DNA of 64,000 nucleotides from Helichrysum umbraculigerum (taxonomy: Eukaryota > Streptophyta > Magnoliopsida > Asterales > Asteraceae): NCBI GenBank assembly GCA_949592205.1, contig CATIUR010000004.1, positions 8,249,001 through 8,313,000 of the forward strand. Direction: 5' to 3'. Each line of letters starts with the position of its first letter. Within the stretch, counting starts at the first letter, position 1. The translations under genes were made by a program, and so were the position numbers. Below are positions 12,057-23,324 of this stretch, piece after piece. Below the pieces are notes generated by a model. The model had not been told where the DNA came from, did no database searches, and was given only the letters and a program-made list of their open reading frames with translations.

Positions 12057-13820
12057 AATTCTTATTTTTATAGTTATTGACAAATTAGGGTTTTTCCATA
12101 TATTTATTATAACACCCCCTATTTAGAGCTTTTTTTTTATACACAACATATCGGAAGCGTAGGTCAAAACATTACATTATATATTAGATATATAAAGTTA
12201 TACTGTTCCAAACTACAGTATATCAGACTGGATGTTATATGATACAAACACAACATTAAGTTATCAAAACATTATCAGAGTAAGCTGGTCATCAAACATT
12301 CCATTAACACAAAAGCTTCTTGCCCAACCCGTTATATCAAAACTCATAACCTACAAGAAGTAGGGTGGTGGGATTAGCACAAGGCTAAGTGAGAGAATGT
12401 ATAACCAACAGTCTAACTTAGCATAGCAAATCTGTTTACATCAAATAATCATAATGTGACACCCCCAAATTTAATGATTTGCGGAAGCTCAATTTGGGTG
12501 TCACTAATCAATATACAAAGCACATAAGATAATAATGAACGACCACTATATGCGTCGTTTTAAACTTGTATTAATAAAGTAAACGTTTACATCAAAATAA
12601 TGTTACATTAGCTCGGTTCCTGAGATTGAGAGATTACATAGCATAATTACTTTTACAAAATATAATAATGCGATCAAATCTCTAATTGTATGTATGCTGA
12701 CTCGAGCTAATAATCCCTGCTTGTCAGCCAACCTACTGCTGGGTACCTGTGATACATGCTAAAATGGGTCAGCGAAAACGTTGGTGAGCTCACAGGTTTG
12801 TATGTCAATGTATAGTTGTAAGAACCGCAAGATTTATATTGAATTTAAAATGCAATTAAGCACAATAAAAGTTATACAATCCATGAGCACATAGTCTGAG
12901 CTTAACTTGATTTGTCAGGCCCAATTAAGGAAACCTAACTTGAAGTGCCTCCTACGAGTGTCTAATCCACACTCGTCTTCCCAAATGCTAATACATCCGT
13001 TTGACTGGTTAGTGCGTGCTAACCCGGATGAGGATTGTCAATCCCATATGATATCATATACTAACATTCACGCTAAAATATTAGAGACTATGCTATAGAG
13101 GACTTTAAATTGATTAGCTTGAAACTCATGTAGTATTTGAAAGTTGGCACTTGCGTTCTACTTGTAAAACAAAACAGAGCAGTAATATCACACCCCTAGT
13201 TGTAAAATAGTGAAAATGGGGCCATGAAACTCACCCGAGTCTTGAAGTGTTTAATTTAATAAACTTGAAGTAATTAGCTGTGGATTGGTGTCCAAAGAAT
13301 TGAAACCTGAATGTGTCCACGACACTTGAATTGTTATTAATTGTACCGGTATCTCGAAAGACAACCTTTGTAATTGTTTATTTATCTATGATGTCCAAAT
13401 TACCCCGATTTGGTTGATTGACTTGTATGTTTGAAAACGTGTACGGCCCGTTGGTGATTAATTGTAATAATAGTCTTGATGTTATCACATTGATTTCGAA
13501 GCGTTACACTTAAAAACACAAATTCCATTATGTTTGAAAAGTTGTATCGTATAATTGTTTTGAAGTTGTACAAGTTTGACACTTGGTTAAAAATGTGCTT
13601 ACGGAATCTAAGTACGGGGGTCCGGGGGCAGCGCCCCTGGTTAGCGGGGTCCAAGGGGCAGACCCCCTGGCTGGGGTCGAGCTGCCAGGTCAGCTTGGAA
13701 AATTTTTATTTCTACTATATTGCTTTAAGGAAAAACGCATCTGGACTTGAAATTGGGTGAAATCAAGTGATAAAATTTTGATCTCGACACTTAGTAAAAA
13801 GTTGTAAATATTCTGGTTTT

Positions 13821-14086
13821 GGCGACACTAAGATAGTGTCGCTACGGGCTTAGGCGACACTTAGTAAGTGTCGCTATATTTCTGATTTTTGATAGTTGGG
13901 CGACACTTGAGTAGTGTCGCTATGGCGACACTTATGAATTTCGGCGTCACTAAGGGAGTGTCGCTAAGTTAAATCTGGTTAAGTAATTTAGCGACACTTA
14001 AGTAGTGTCGCTATAGGGGCGACACTTAGGCATAGCGACACTTGGCTAGTGTCGCTACTACTGTTTTTGGCACACTAGCGACACTT
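13821..14086. repeat. Array of GCGACACT/AGTGTCGC hairpins in solo LTR A
   Basis: Six imperfect inverted repeats of the form GCGACACT, a loop of about 4-6 bases, AGTGTCGC follow one another (near 13822, 13853, 13899, 13943, 13990 and 14034), with an unpaired copy at about 14077. Spacers between hairpins differ in sequence and length, so this is not a simple tandem repeat. Confidence 0.8.
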
Positions 14087-14900
14087 CCAACTGTTCGTCG
14101 GATTTTGAGCCGAAAACGTGTTTTCCGGCGACCACTGGTTCCAAAACTTTTACCCAACCCTTATATGGACATTTTGGACAATTATAAACCATAAACATGT
14201 AAAAATAATCGAAAACGGAGAGTTTCGGGTTTTTGTCGGAAACTTACGCGGCGTCGAAACGAAAATCTGAAAAGATGGAAGTGTAGATCGTGATGAGGGG
14301 AACGTTTTTCTCCAAACGAGTATGGCGATCCGAGGTCGTTTTGTGCTAGTTTTTGGCGATTTTAATGGGGTGGAGGTTTTGTAAATTAGAGAGAAAAGGG
14401 AGGAGAGAGAGAAAAAGAAAAAGAAAGAAATGAAGAAGAAGAAAGATGGTGGGAGGTGGTTATATCCCCACCATTTTTCAGTCCGCGCACTGCGCTCCGT
14501 GCGATGTTCGTTTTTCCCCGATTGTTTAAACGTTAAATATTTATTTTATATGTTTTAATATACGTTTTAAAATACGAATAATTATTCTGTATTTTTGTTG
14601 AAGTATTTTACTAACTATTTAATAATTACATTATAAAAGGTGATTTGTCTCGTTTTGTTTGCGCAATTACATTTTATTTGCGTTTATAGTAATTGTGTGA
14701 TAAAACTTGGATACGAAATATTATTGACATAATATTTTCAAGTACGATAACGTTATTAATAATCCTTGTATTACTTAATAAAAATTGTTCACCAACGTCC
14801 GTATTTATTGAATCGAAATACATTCGATTTGAAACTCGTACGATTTAAACAAACCGCATAGTTGTGTAGATATATATTCAACAATATATATAATAATTGA

Positions 14901-15064
14901 TACATTAATTAGCCTAACACAGAACTAATTACATGTATTAAAACTTGATTAGGCACTAAATTCTAGTCCTAAATTGACTTTGACATACATTAATTAGCCT
15001 AACACAGAACTAATTACATGTATTAAAACTTGATTAGGCACTAAATTCTAGTCCTAAATTGACG
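14901..15064. repeat. 85-bp tandem duplication in solo LTR A
   Basis: The block starting TACATTAATTAGCC at 14901 repeats at 14986 with almost no change. The second copy stops a few bases before the LTR end. The near identity points to a recent slippage or unequal exchange. Confidence 0.85.
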
Positions 15065-15676
15065 GTTGTCACACATAAACACATAACACCAAGAGGATCG
15101 GTGGTTCTTGAGGTACCCTTATGCCGCGGTGGCCCTCCAAGAACACTTAAAACCAACTGCAGGCCAATACAGAGGTTAACCAATAACTTGTTGCTATCTT
15201 CACACGACACAGGTTTCTATAAACGATATGTACAAGAAACCCCCGCCGGCCAAACAATAGCAACCAAGCCCAACCAGTGTTGACCTCCGAATATATCACA
15301 TAATGCCCAATGGCCAGATAAACACATAACCATAATCATCATGGCAGACTAAACAGTCTATCAATAGTACTATTACGTTTACCCGTTGTAACCAAACCTG
15401 TTACAACTAAATTACACTGAGAGTTACAGATCCACTCACCTGATGATCTCAGCTGTTAACTCATAAATCTTATATTACTGAGTCTTCTCCGTTTCTGAGA
15501 ACAAAAGAGAATATAAGTTAATAAACCATTGCATAATTTGTATAACTTATTTCAAACACCTAAACAAAACACAAGTACTTAGGCTAAAACAAAAGTCACA
15601 AACAAATAAGGGTTACCCGCCGGGTACCAAGGCCCTCTCCAGCTCCAGACTTGACCAGAACCAAATTGGTTTTACC

Positions 15677-17766
15677 TGTAACATCCTCAAATTGGGCCTA
15701 GAAGTAATAGGTATTTTATGTAAATTTTAAATGCGATTTAAAATTTTTATTGTGTTTGATTGGATAATAAATAGGTCGATAAGCCTCAGGAAATATTGTG
15801 GCTAGTGAAATATTGATTGTTTTAAATTTATTTAGTTGACGGTAAAATAAAATTGTATTTTCCCGCAAGTGGTTTTTAAGTTCCAGACAATAATAAATAC
15901 GGGGAACGAAAAACTAACACTTATATGGTATATTATATGTTTGGGTCGGTTTTATCTTCCACAAATACATACATATGTACGTATGAACAAATACACACAC
16001 ACATATGATCCTAAAACAAAAACATGAAGAAATCATCTAAATTGGAGCTCCATAATTCGGATTCAAGCTTCTAGTGTGAAGATTATCATCTTCTAATCCT
16101 TCCTTTCATCTTGTAAGTCTTTAATTCTTCATATCATGAACCCTAGAAATTGAGGGTTTTGATGTTCTTGATTTAAATTCGAAATTAGGGTTTGATTATG
16201 TGATATTTATGTTAATTAAGCTTCAATAACATGTAATAATCATTCTAGCATCATCATAATCATGTTATATGTGTTAATTTCATGTTTGATATAATCCTAG
16301 AAATTGGGGTTTTGGGTATTTGTTTAATTGGTAGGATTAATCTTGAAATAAACCTTGTAGTCATGTTAGAAGGGTTAGTTAGTGCTTAATTTGTGATTAT
16401 AACCTAAGCCCTAACTTGGAAATTAAGAATTTGATTAAGTGTTCATAATGTGTTCTTGGAGAAAAATGGATGATTGTGATGAACTTGATATTAGTAGTGA
16501 TTAGGAATGCTTAATTATTAATCAAAGAGTAAAGTTGGCATTCATGGGAATAAGAATTCATAAAACCTAGCCTTGAGGTTTTGATGAATTTGTGATAATT
16601 TAGGTTAATGACCTTGTAATGATTTAATCATGCTACTTAGTGATAAGTAAATGGATTAAAGAAATGTTGTGATCATAATGATCATGAATTGATAAGTAAC
16701 TATGAATTTATAAGGATAATGCGATTATTCGTAAGCTTGAAATGATTAATGAAAGGTTGATGATCATAAGTAATTAACTATGAAGTTGTAGTTACTAAAT
16801 GTGTGACATATTGATAATGAGTTGAAACAAAGGCCCATCATGATTAGAGTAATAACTCACTGAAATTGATGAATCAAGTTGTACTACTTTAACATGAGTT
16901 GATTGTTATGGACGAGTTACTAACTTGTTATTTAATTGAATTCTCAGATATGGAGAAGACTCAGTGACATTAGACTACTGAGTGGACGACTATGAGTGTC
17001 GGTGAGTGGATCTTGGACTTTCTGTCTAAGTTAGTTGTAACAACATGGTTACAACGGGTAAACTTGGTTTATTGCAATGATTTCATTAATATTAGATTGG
17101 CATGTTGGCTAAACCTTTGATTGATTATTAGCGTCCATTGTGCTATGATAGTTGTGGACTATTTGATTTGGTGGGGGTCAACTAATGTGTTGGGTTTGGA
17201 TACTATTACTAGGACTTCGCAAGTGCCTTGTACATGTGTTGGACACTGAAATTGCGTCGTGTGTAGTAATAGTACCAAACTATCGGTTTAACCTCTGATT
17301 TGGCCGTCAGTTGGTTTTAAGTGTTACTTGGGGAACCATCCGCGGCATGAGGGTACCTCAAGGACCACCGATCCTTCTATGTTGCTTGTGCATTGCTTGG
17401 TTATAGGCATGTGTTAAGCTGAGTTAGATTGATAGCTTGGGATCTATTCACTTAGCTTCGTGCTAACCCCTCATTACTTCTTGCAGGTTTACTTCTGTAT
17501 GTGGGTGGGCAAGAAGTACATATGGAATGGAATGTTTGACAGGCTCACTCTGAAATGGATAATACGTTAATGATTTAACAACACATTGGGATTTCTATAA
17601 CACCTAAACTTAATGTGTGTAATGATTAGAATAATCTAGTTTTAAAGGTTTGTATATAAGTGGATTGCTATTTGAAATGTATGTATGCAATCCACTGGTT
17701 TCTATTAATCATGCGCTTCCGATATATTTAAAAAAAAAAATGTCCTTGTATTTAGCGGGTGTTATA
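15677..17766 (+). mobile_element. Nested solo LTR B (gypsy type), plus
   Basis: It starts TGTAACATCC and ends GGGTGTTATA, with TTACC at 15672-15676 and 17767-17771 as target duplication. Length is 2,090 bp. The 3' end is TA instead of the usual CA, as is the sense 3' end of the outer LTR, which supports common family membership. It is in the opposite orientation to the outer LTR that it sits in. No internal region remains. Confidence 0.85.
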
Positions 17767-18921
17767 TTACCCGCCCATGTTACCCGTCGTATAAAGATTT
17801 ACCCGACCCAATTTAACCACTTTACCCGCCGGGTAAGGATTTACTTGCCGGGTACCCATTTAGGTCAACTTACTCGCCGGGTAAAGGTAGTACACGCCGG
17901 GTACTCCCTTTCTTCCAGCGATCTGCAGTTCTGCAGAAGACCTTAGCCCGAATTCCAAATCCACAAAACATCAAATTCAGGTGTGATATCAATCTAATAA
18001 GCTTACAAATACTAAACAAACATCAACAATCATCATATAAAATCAAGGATTAACATCTCAAGCTTCAATCCATATACCATATCATTTACCCATCAATCTC
18101 AATAAAAAATCAAATTTCAAGAACACTAATTCAAGAATTTAACTTACAATTTGAAGATAACAAGATGATGATGAAGTTGATGTTGAATCTAAATTACAAG
18201 AACAATTCCTTCTACTTTGTTTTCTATTAGTTTGTTAATGTGATTTATTGTTACTGAGTTTAGAAGCAAAAGAAATAGTAAGTCGGCTCAACCTATAAAC
18301 CGAGCTTATATTCCTTTAAAATTTATCCCCTTCTAAACCTATTGTCTGGAACCTAAAAACCATTTACGATTCCAACAATTTTATTTTACTTTCAGCTGTA
18401 TAAATTTAAAACAAACAATAATTTACTAGTCACAATAAGTCATTTGACTTTTTACCTAATATTCACAATTAAACATTATATAATAAACAACTAATTTCCT
18501 AACACATTAAATAATAATTTAAAGCTTAGGAAATTACCAGGTTACCACTAGAAACTTAGAGTGGGTGTTACATTTATAAACGAACAATATCATTATAACA
18601 ATGTGTTTCCCTTTTTTTTTCCAACCGTTTTTTGGTCCCTCGCGTTGATTTCGTTGCCTCCGCCAATCACATGTCTTTGTTGACTACAACCGTACAAGTC
18701 AAAGTAGTCAACCATTGATCTTTGGTCAATCAAATTTTATAGACATTAATTTTGTAAAATTTAATTACAAGATGAAACCGTTTATGAGTTAACTGGTTTT
18801 ATGAAGATTATAAGAAATTTTTATATATTTTTTTATTTAATCCCTCCGTCCCAAAAGCTTTTTTCAATATTGTTTGATTTAATACATGTTTGGTAAATTT
18901 CAGTTTTGTCCGTATATTCAA

Positions 18922-19073
18922 TGGGTAGTGATATATCCACCACACTTTTTTATAGATCTACCAAAACTGTGCAATATAATTTGTACAGTACAAACTCTTA
19001 ATGCATGATTACGGTGGATTTATAAAAAAATATGGTGGATTTATAAAAAAATATGGTGGAAATATCAACACCC
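18922..19073. mobile_element. hAT-like MITE, about 152 bp
   Basis: Inverted ends (TGGGTAGTGATATATCCACC on the left; TGGTGGAAATATCAACACCC on the right) are flanked by an 8-bp duplication ATATTCAA at 18914-18921 and 19074-19081, the duplication size of hAT elements. Just upstream, at 18840, lies CCCTCCGTCCC, which looks like one end of a Stowaway-type MITE whose other end I could not find. Confidence 0.72.
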
Positions 19074-19250
19074 ATATTCAATATTCAAGACAAATTTAAA
19101 TGAATTATCTCCTATCCTATAATTTTTTAGTTCTATTGAAATAAATTGGACTAATAAATGTTTGAGTTCTTTTATAACTAATAAAGATAACAATGATTTA
19201 ACTTTTGAAATCTTTTGCAATAAATTAATTTAACAACTGTTGAGTTATAT

Positions 19251-19251
<1 letters not shown>

Positions 19252-19303
<52 letters not shown>
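19252..19303. repeat. (TAA)n microsatellite
   Basis: About 17 uninterrupted ATA/TAA units. The array is cut at 19303/19304 by a Helitron, and its continuation, (TAA) units then AT-rich DNA, resumes after 25172. Confidence 0.95.
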
Positions 19304-19304
<1 letters not shown>

Positions 19305-19928
19305 CTATAACATATACTTAAAGCAAAATAGCTTGGGGGCAATCTCAACCCTTAATTGTTTTTTTCCATCTTGATCCAACGATTAAGATTAATTTATTTT
19401 CTATTTAAATTAATAATAACCTTTTAAATTCTATTTAATAAACCGTAAAATAATAAATACATTAAGAAGGTATATATTAAATCAATAAATATCAATATAT
19501 ATATTTAGTAAATGAAACGTATATTGGTAAAAATAATCGGAACCCTCAAAAAAATACGGTCTTCATTGACTAATTTAATTATTAAATTAATTAATATCAA
19601 TAAATTAATAATTAAATTAAGCGTAGTTTGGTAAAAAAAATCGGCCCGCCCTCTCAAAATTTTCGTTATTTATTTATTTAATTAAATCAATTTCAACAAT
19701 AACTTAGGAGTTTATTTTTTCCATATAAATCACGGTTGAATAAAAAAATTACTCCCGTACTTTTACGGATTTTCAGTCATCTTTTTTCATTCATATTTTC
19801 TAAACCCTAATTGAAACCCTACCACATCATTCGAATCACAAGAGTCTCATAGTGATTGCAGCTACGTAAGATTCATTCTAGAAGTTTTTATAGTTGCAAG
19901 ACAATCAAATTGATCATTCAATTCATCA

Positions 19929-20477
19929 ATGGCTCTAGGTAAGTGATTTCACATTAGAAATATTATCAAGTATGTTTACTCAATTTATTACAGTATCTAA
20001 CACATGTAGTTTATGTATTTTCCGTGCATCATCTTTGCTTTTGATTTTGTAATCATATATTTGATAATAATGAGTATTTAGTTTATAATTTATAGGGATC
20101 CTTCTAAATCACATTATTTATTGATAATTTTTTTCACCATTAATCGATGAATATATCTTATATATCTAATAAATAAAATATTCATTTGTTTGTATGTACG
20201 TTTTTTGTTCCATATGTTTACTGTTTGATATATTAAAGATGGTGCTCCGAATATGGTTTATATAGGCATGGATATACTTCGATATCTCAAGGAGCTGTGG
20301 CGGAAACTATTAAGGGATAAAGAAAGTGTAGTTGCAATGATGAAAAAAGGAGTTGAAGAATTAAAGAAATCGACTTCATGGATTTCAGATCTAAAAATTG
20401 GTTACTACAAGCCAGAAGGACATGAGAATCAAATTGATCCAGTTGAGCAATATAAGTGTGATGTGATGCAAGGATGA
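19929..20477 (+). pseudogene. Gene fragment carried by the Helitron, copy 1
   Basis: ATGGCTCTAG|GTAAGT (19929-19938) forms a tiny first exon. The acceptor AAAG at 20238 opens a second exon whose phase fits and which runs to TGA at 20477, giving about 82 residues including MVYIGMDILRYLKELWRK and a Lys/Glu-rich middle. Splice signals and preserved phase suggest captured host gene exons. I do not recognise the protein. Whether it is expressed cannot be seen. Confidence 0.45.
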
Positions 20478-21099
20478 ACATTCATCACCAACTGCGATCA
20501 TCAGTCAGTTCTTCCATCAGTTTATTCACGTAACATTTTCTTTTATTCGATTCTATCTTTAGTCAGTTCTTCCATCAGTTTATTCAAGTAACATTTTATT
20601 TTATTCGATTCTATCTTTATTTACATCTGAAAAACGTATTAACAATCGTAATCAACCATTCGTAATATCCTTTTAATTTTAATCGATTGTTGTTCTAATG
20701 TAGAAATTGAAGATGTTTTATTGTTGATTCCAATTGTTGATAACCTATCAAATTTACAATTTATTTATATTTTTTGTGCAGTTAGGTTCAAATTCTTCAG
20801 CTTTTAATATTAGTATATATCATATTTAGGTTAAATCATGAGTTGGTTCAGAATATTCGTAAGGTGTTCTTAGAGTGTGCAGGTTTCGATAGGTAAGTTT
20901 TTGTCTCTCATGCCTTGGTCGAGTTCGAAAGTGTTGTTTTTTGAGAATATGGTAGCAGCCCATCAGATTCAAGTAGGGGCGTAGGGCTTCATGTTTAAGG
21001 AGTTGAAATTTAGCAAGTTTAATTTGTTCAATTATTCAAGTTTATTAGAAGTAAGTTTGGTGTGGGATTTAATTACAGAAGATATTTTAGAGTCAAGTT
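19993..21099 (+). repeat. Helitron internal duplication, copy A
   Basis: This 1.1-kb block recurs at 21664-22765 with few differences, offset by about 1,671 bp and separated by about 565 bp of unique sequence. It includes the second exon of the captured gene. Confidence 0.9.
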
Positions 21100-21663
21100 T
21101 CTTCAATTCCTTTTCTCCAATCCACCACGAGGTATTGATTATACATCTTTTACAATAAACATTGAGGCAAGTTCTGATACTAATTAGGGCTATACGATTT
21201 GCTATTCGGATAGAAGCTAAATCCATGGTGAGTCACAGTTTTATTATTGCCATTGATATAATTGTATCACAGAAAACCGCTTTTGAATCCATATACTGTT
21301 TGTGTTTGTTAGATATAAGTTAATTAAGGGTTTGATTCGTTCGGTTTAGTGTTTTTGTTTTGAAGATGAGTATGACTATTGCAATCTTGAGACTGATATC
21401 TATCATTATCAATCATGACCAACCAAGTGACTGATTAGGTTTACACGAGGATATAATGATGGGTTTCCGGTTCCGATGGTATTTTGTTGATGATAAAACC
21501 TTGATTGTTTAATCAGTTAAGTTTTGTCATTACCATTCTTTCCCTTATAAAATGTGTGTGTACTTTATCGATGGTATGCAATTTCTGGTGATTTTTTTAT
21601 TATATATTTAACATGTCAAATGGTTAAAGTGTTTGAAAATAGGATAAAAGGAAACTAATGATT

Positions 21664-22765
21664 GTATCTAACAAATGTAGTTTATGTATTTTCTGTGCAT
21701 CATCTTTGCTTTTGATTTTGTAATCATATATTTGATAATAATGAGTATTTAGTTTATAATTTATAGGGATCCTTCTAAATCACATTATTTATTGATAATT
21801 TTTTTCACTATTAATCGATGAATATATCTTATATATCTAATAAATAAATATTCATTTGTTTGTATGTACGTTTTTTGTTCCATATGTTTACTATTTGATA
21901 TATTAAAGATGGTGCTCCGAATATGGTTTATATAGGCATGGATATACTTCGATATCTCAAGGAGCTGTGGCGGAAACTCTTAAGGGATAAAGAAAGTGTA
22001 GTTGCAATGATGAAAGAAGGAGTTGAAGAATTAAAGAAATCGACTTCATGGATTTCAGATCTAAAAATTGGTTACTACAAGCCAGAAGGACATGAGAATC
22101 AAATTGATCCAGTTGAGCAATATAATTGTGATGTGATGCAAGGATGAACATTCATTACCAGCTACGATCATCAGTCAGTTCTTCCACCGGTTTATTCACG
22201 TAACATTTTCTTTTATTCGATTCTATCTTTAGTCAGTTCTTCTATCAGTTTATTCAAGTAACATTTTCTTTTATCCGATTCTATCTTTATTTACATCTGA
22301 AAAACGTATTAACAATCGTAATCAACCATTCGTAATATCCTTTTAATTTTAATCGATTGTTGTTCTAATGTAGAAATTGAAGATATTTTATTGTTGATTC
22401 CAATTGTTGATAACCTATCAAATTTACACTTTTATTTATATTTTTTGTGCAGTTAGGTTCAAATTCTTCAGCTTTTAATATTAGTATATATCATATTTAG
22501 GTAAAATCATGAGTTGGTTCAGAATATTCGTAAGGTGTTCTTAGAGTGTGCAGGTTTCGATAGGTAAGTTTTTGTCTCTCATGCCTTGGTCGAGTTCGAA
22601 AGTGTTGTTTCTTGAGAATATGGTAGCAGCCCTTCAGATTCAAGTAGGGGGCGTAGGGCTTCATGTTTAAGGAGTTGAAATTTAGCAAGTTTGTTCAATT
22701 ATTCAAGTTTATTAGAAGTAAGTTGGTGTGGGATTCAATTACAGAAGATATTTTAGAGTCAAGTT
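21664..22765 (+). repeat. Helitron internal duplication, copy B
   Basis: Second copy of the block at 19993-21099. The coding exon at 21909-22147 is still open and differs from copy A by a few substitutions (for example K to E and K to N), but it lacks the small ATG exon that lies upstream of copy A. Confidence 0.9.
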
Positions 22766-23249
22766 AGTCATAAAGAGGTGTAAACTATAACTTAGTTTTT
22801 TTAATCATGTATTGAGAGTTTGTGGTCTGATGCTACTGTCATTAATTTTTGAAGTCAGTTAATATTATTTTAATGTTCAGAAAAGAGGCCTAATCATTGG
22901 AAGTAATTTGTTATATCTGCATTTTTGGGTGGATGTGTGATCTTTTAAATAATTCGTACACATTTAAGGACAATGAAATCTACATAGAGCAAATGGCATG
23001 GTGACTGTTTCTACTTATAAGCTTGAGAAATACATGGAGTACACATAAAAAATCATATCTTATTATTTTCTATTTCATTTTTTGCTTATATTGTATTTGT
23101 GATCTTTCAGGTAATTGGATAGAATTAGACAGGTTATTGGTGTTTGTTAGCCACGAGGTGCTGTTATTGCAATTTACAACCCTGGTCTACACCAAAGGTT
23201 ATTTACTCATGCCCTTATAATTCCAATCTGATGATTATTATCGAAAACA

Positions 23250-23324
23250 ATGACCGAAGAAGGCAAGAATAGAGGCGTCGCTTACTCCGGCGACCAACAC
23301 CCCTCAGCTCCACCTCAACCAAAG
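23250..23324 (+). pseudogene. Captured first exon, possibly of an L18a-like protein gene
   Basis: ATG at 23250 opens 25 codons (MTEEGKNRGVAYSGDQ, then Pro-rich) ending AAAG|GTATTT, a plausible donor. From memory this resembles the N-terminus of plant '60S ribosomal protein L18a-like' membrane proteins. The remaining exons are not evident; the exon-like stretch near 24074-24168 could not be assigned. This is a typical Helitron capture. Confidence 0.4.

Larger units (their letters stand above)
12455..15073 (-). mobile_element. Nested solo LTR A (Tekay-like gypsy), minus
   Basis: The plus strand starts TGTGACACCCCC and ends TTGTCACA, flanked by CATAA at 12450-12454 and 15074-15078. Length is 2,619 bp. 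The segment near 13010-13050 matches, in reverse complement, the segment near 60720-60770 of the Tekay-like LTR at the right end of the window. It carries a hairpin array at 13821-14086. No internal domain is present. Confidence 0.87.
12108..18572 (-). mobile_element. Outer solo LTR (gypsy type), minus, split by two younger solo LTRs
   Basis: The plus strand begins TATAACACCCCC at 12108 and ends GGGTGTTACA at 18572, flanked by TTTAT at both 12103-12107 and 18573-18577, a perfect 5-bp target duplication. Without the two nested insertions and their duplications the LTR is about 1,746 bp. Its sequence at 15100-15160 is related in reverse complement to the nested LTR at 17290-17390, so both belong to one family. 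There is no internal region, so the element was reduced by LTR-LTR recombination. Its sense strand points at the ATG of the transporter-like gene at 12056. Confidence 0.85.

Noticed and set aside
13821..14086. Hairpin array taken as a CRISPR-like array.
   Set aside because: Units are palindromes with irregular short spacers inside a plant LTR; there are no regular spacers, leader or cas genes, and the DNA is eukaryotic.
15059..15283. 74-codon open frame crossing the end of solo LTR A.
   Set aside because: It spans an insertion junction, so it cannot be an old gene, and it has no protein similarity that I recognise.
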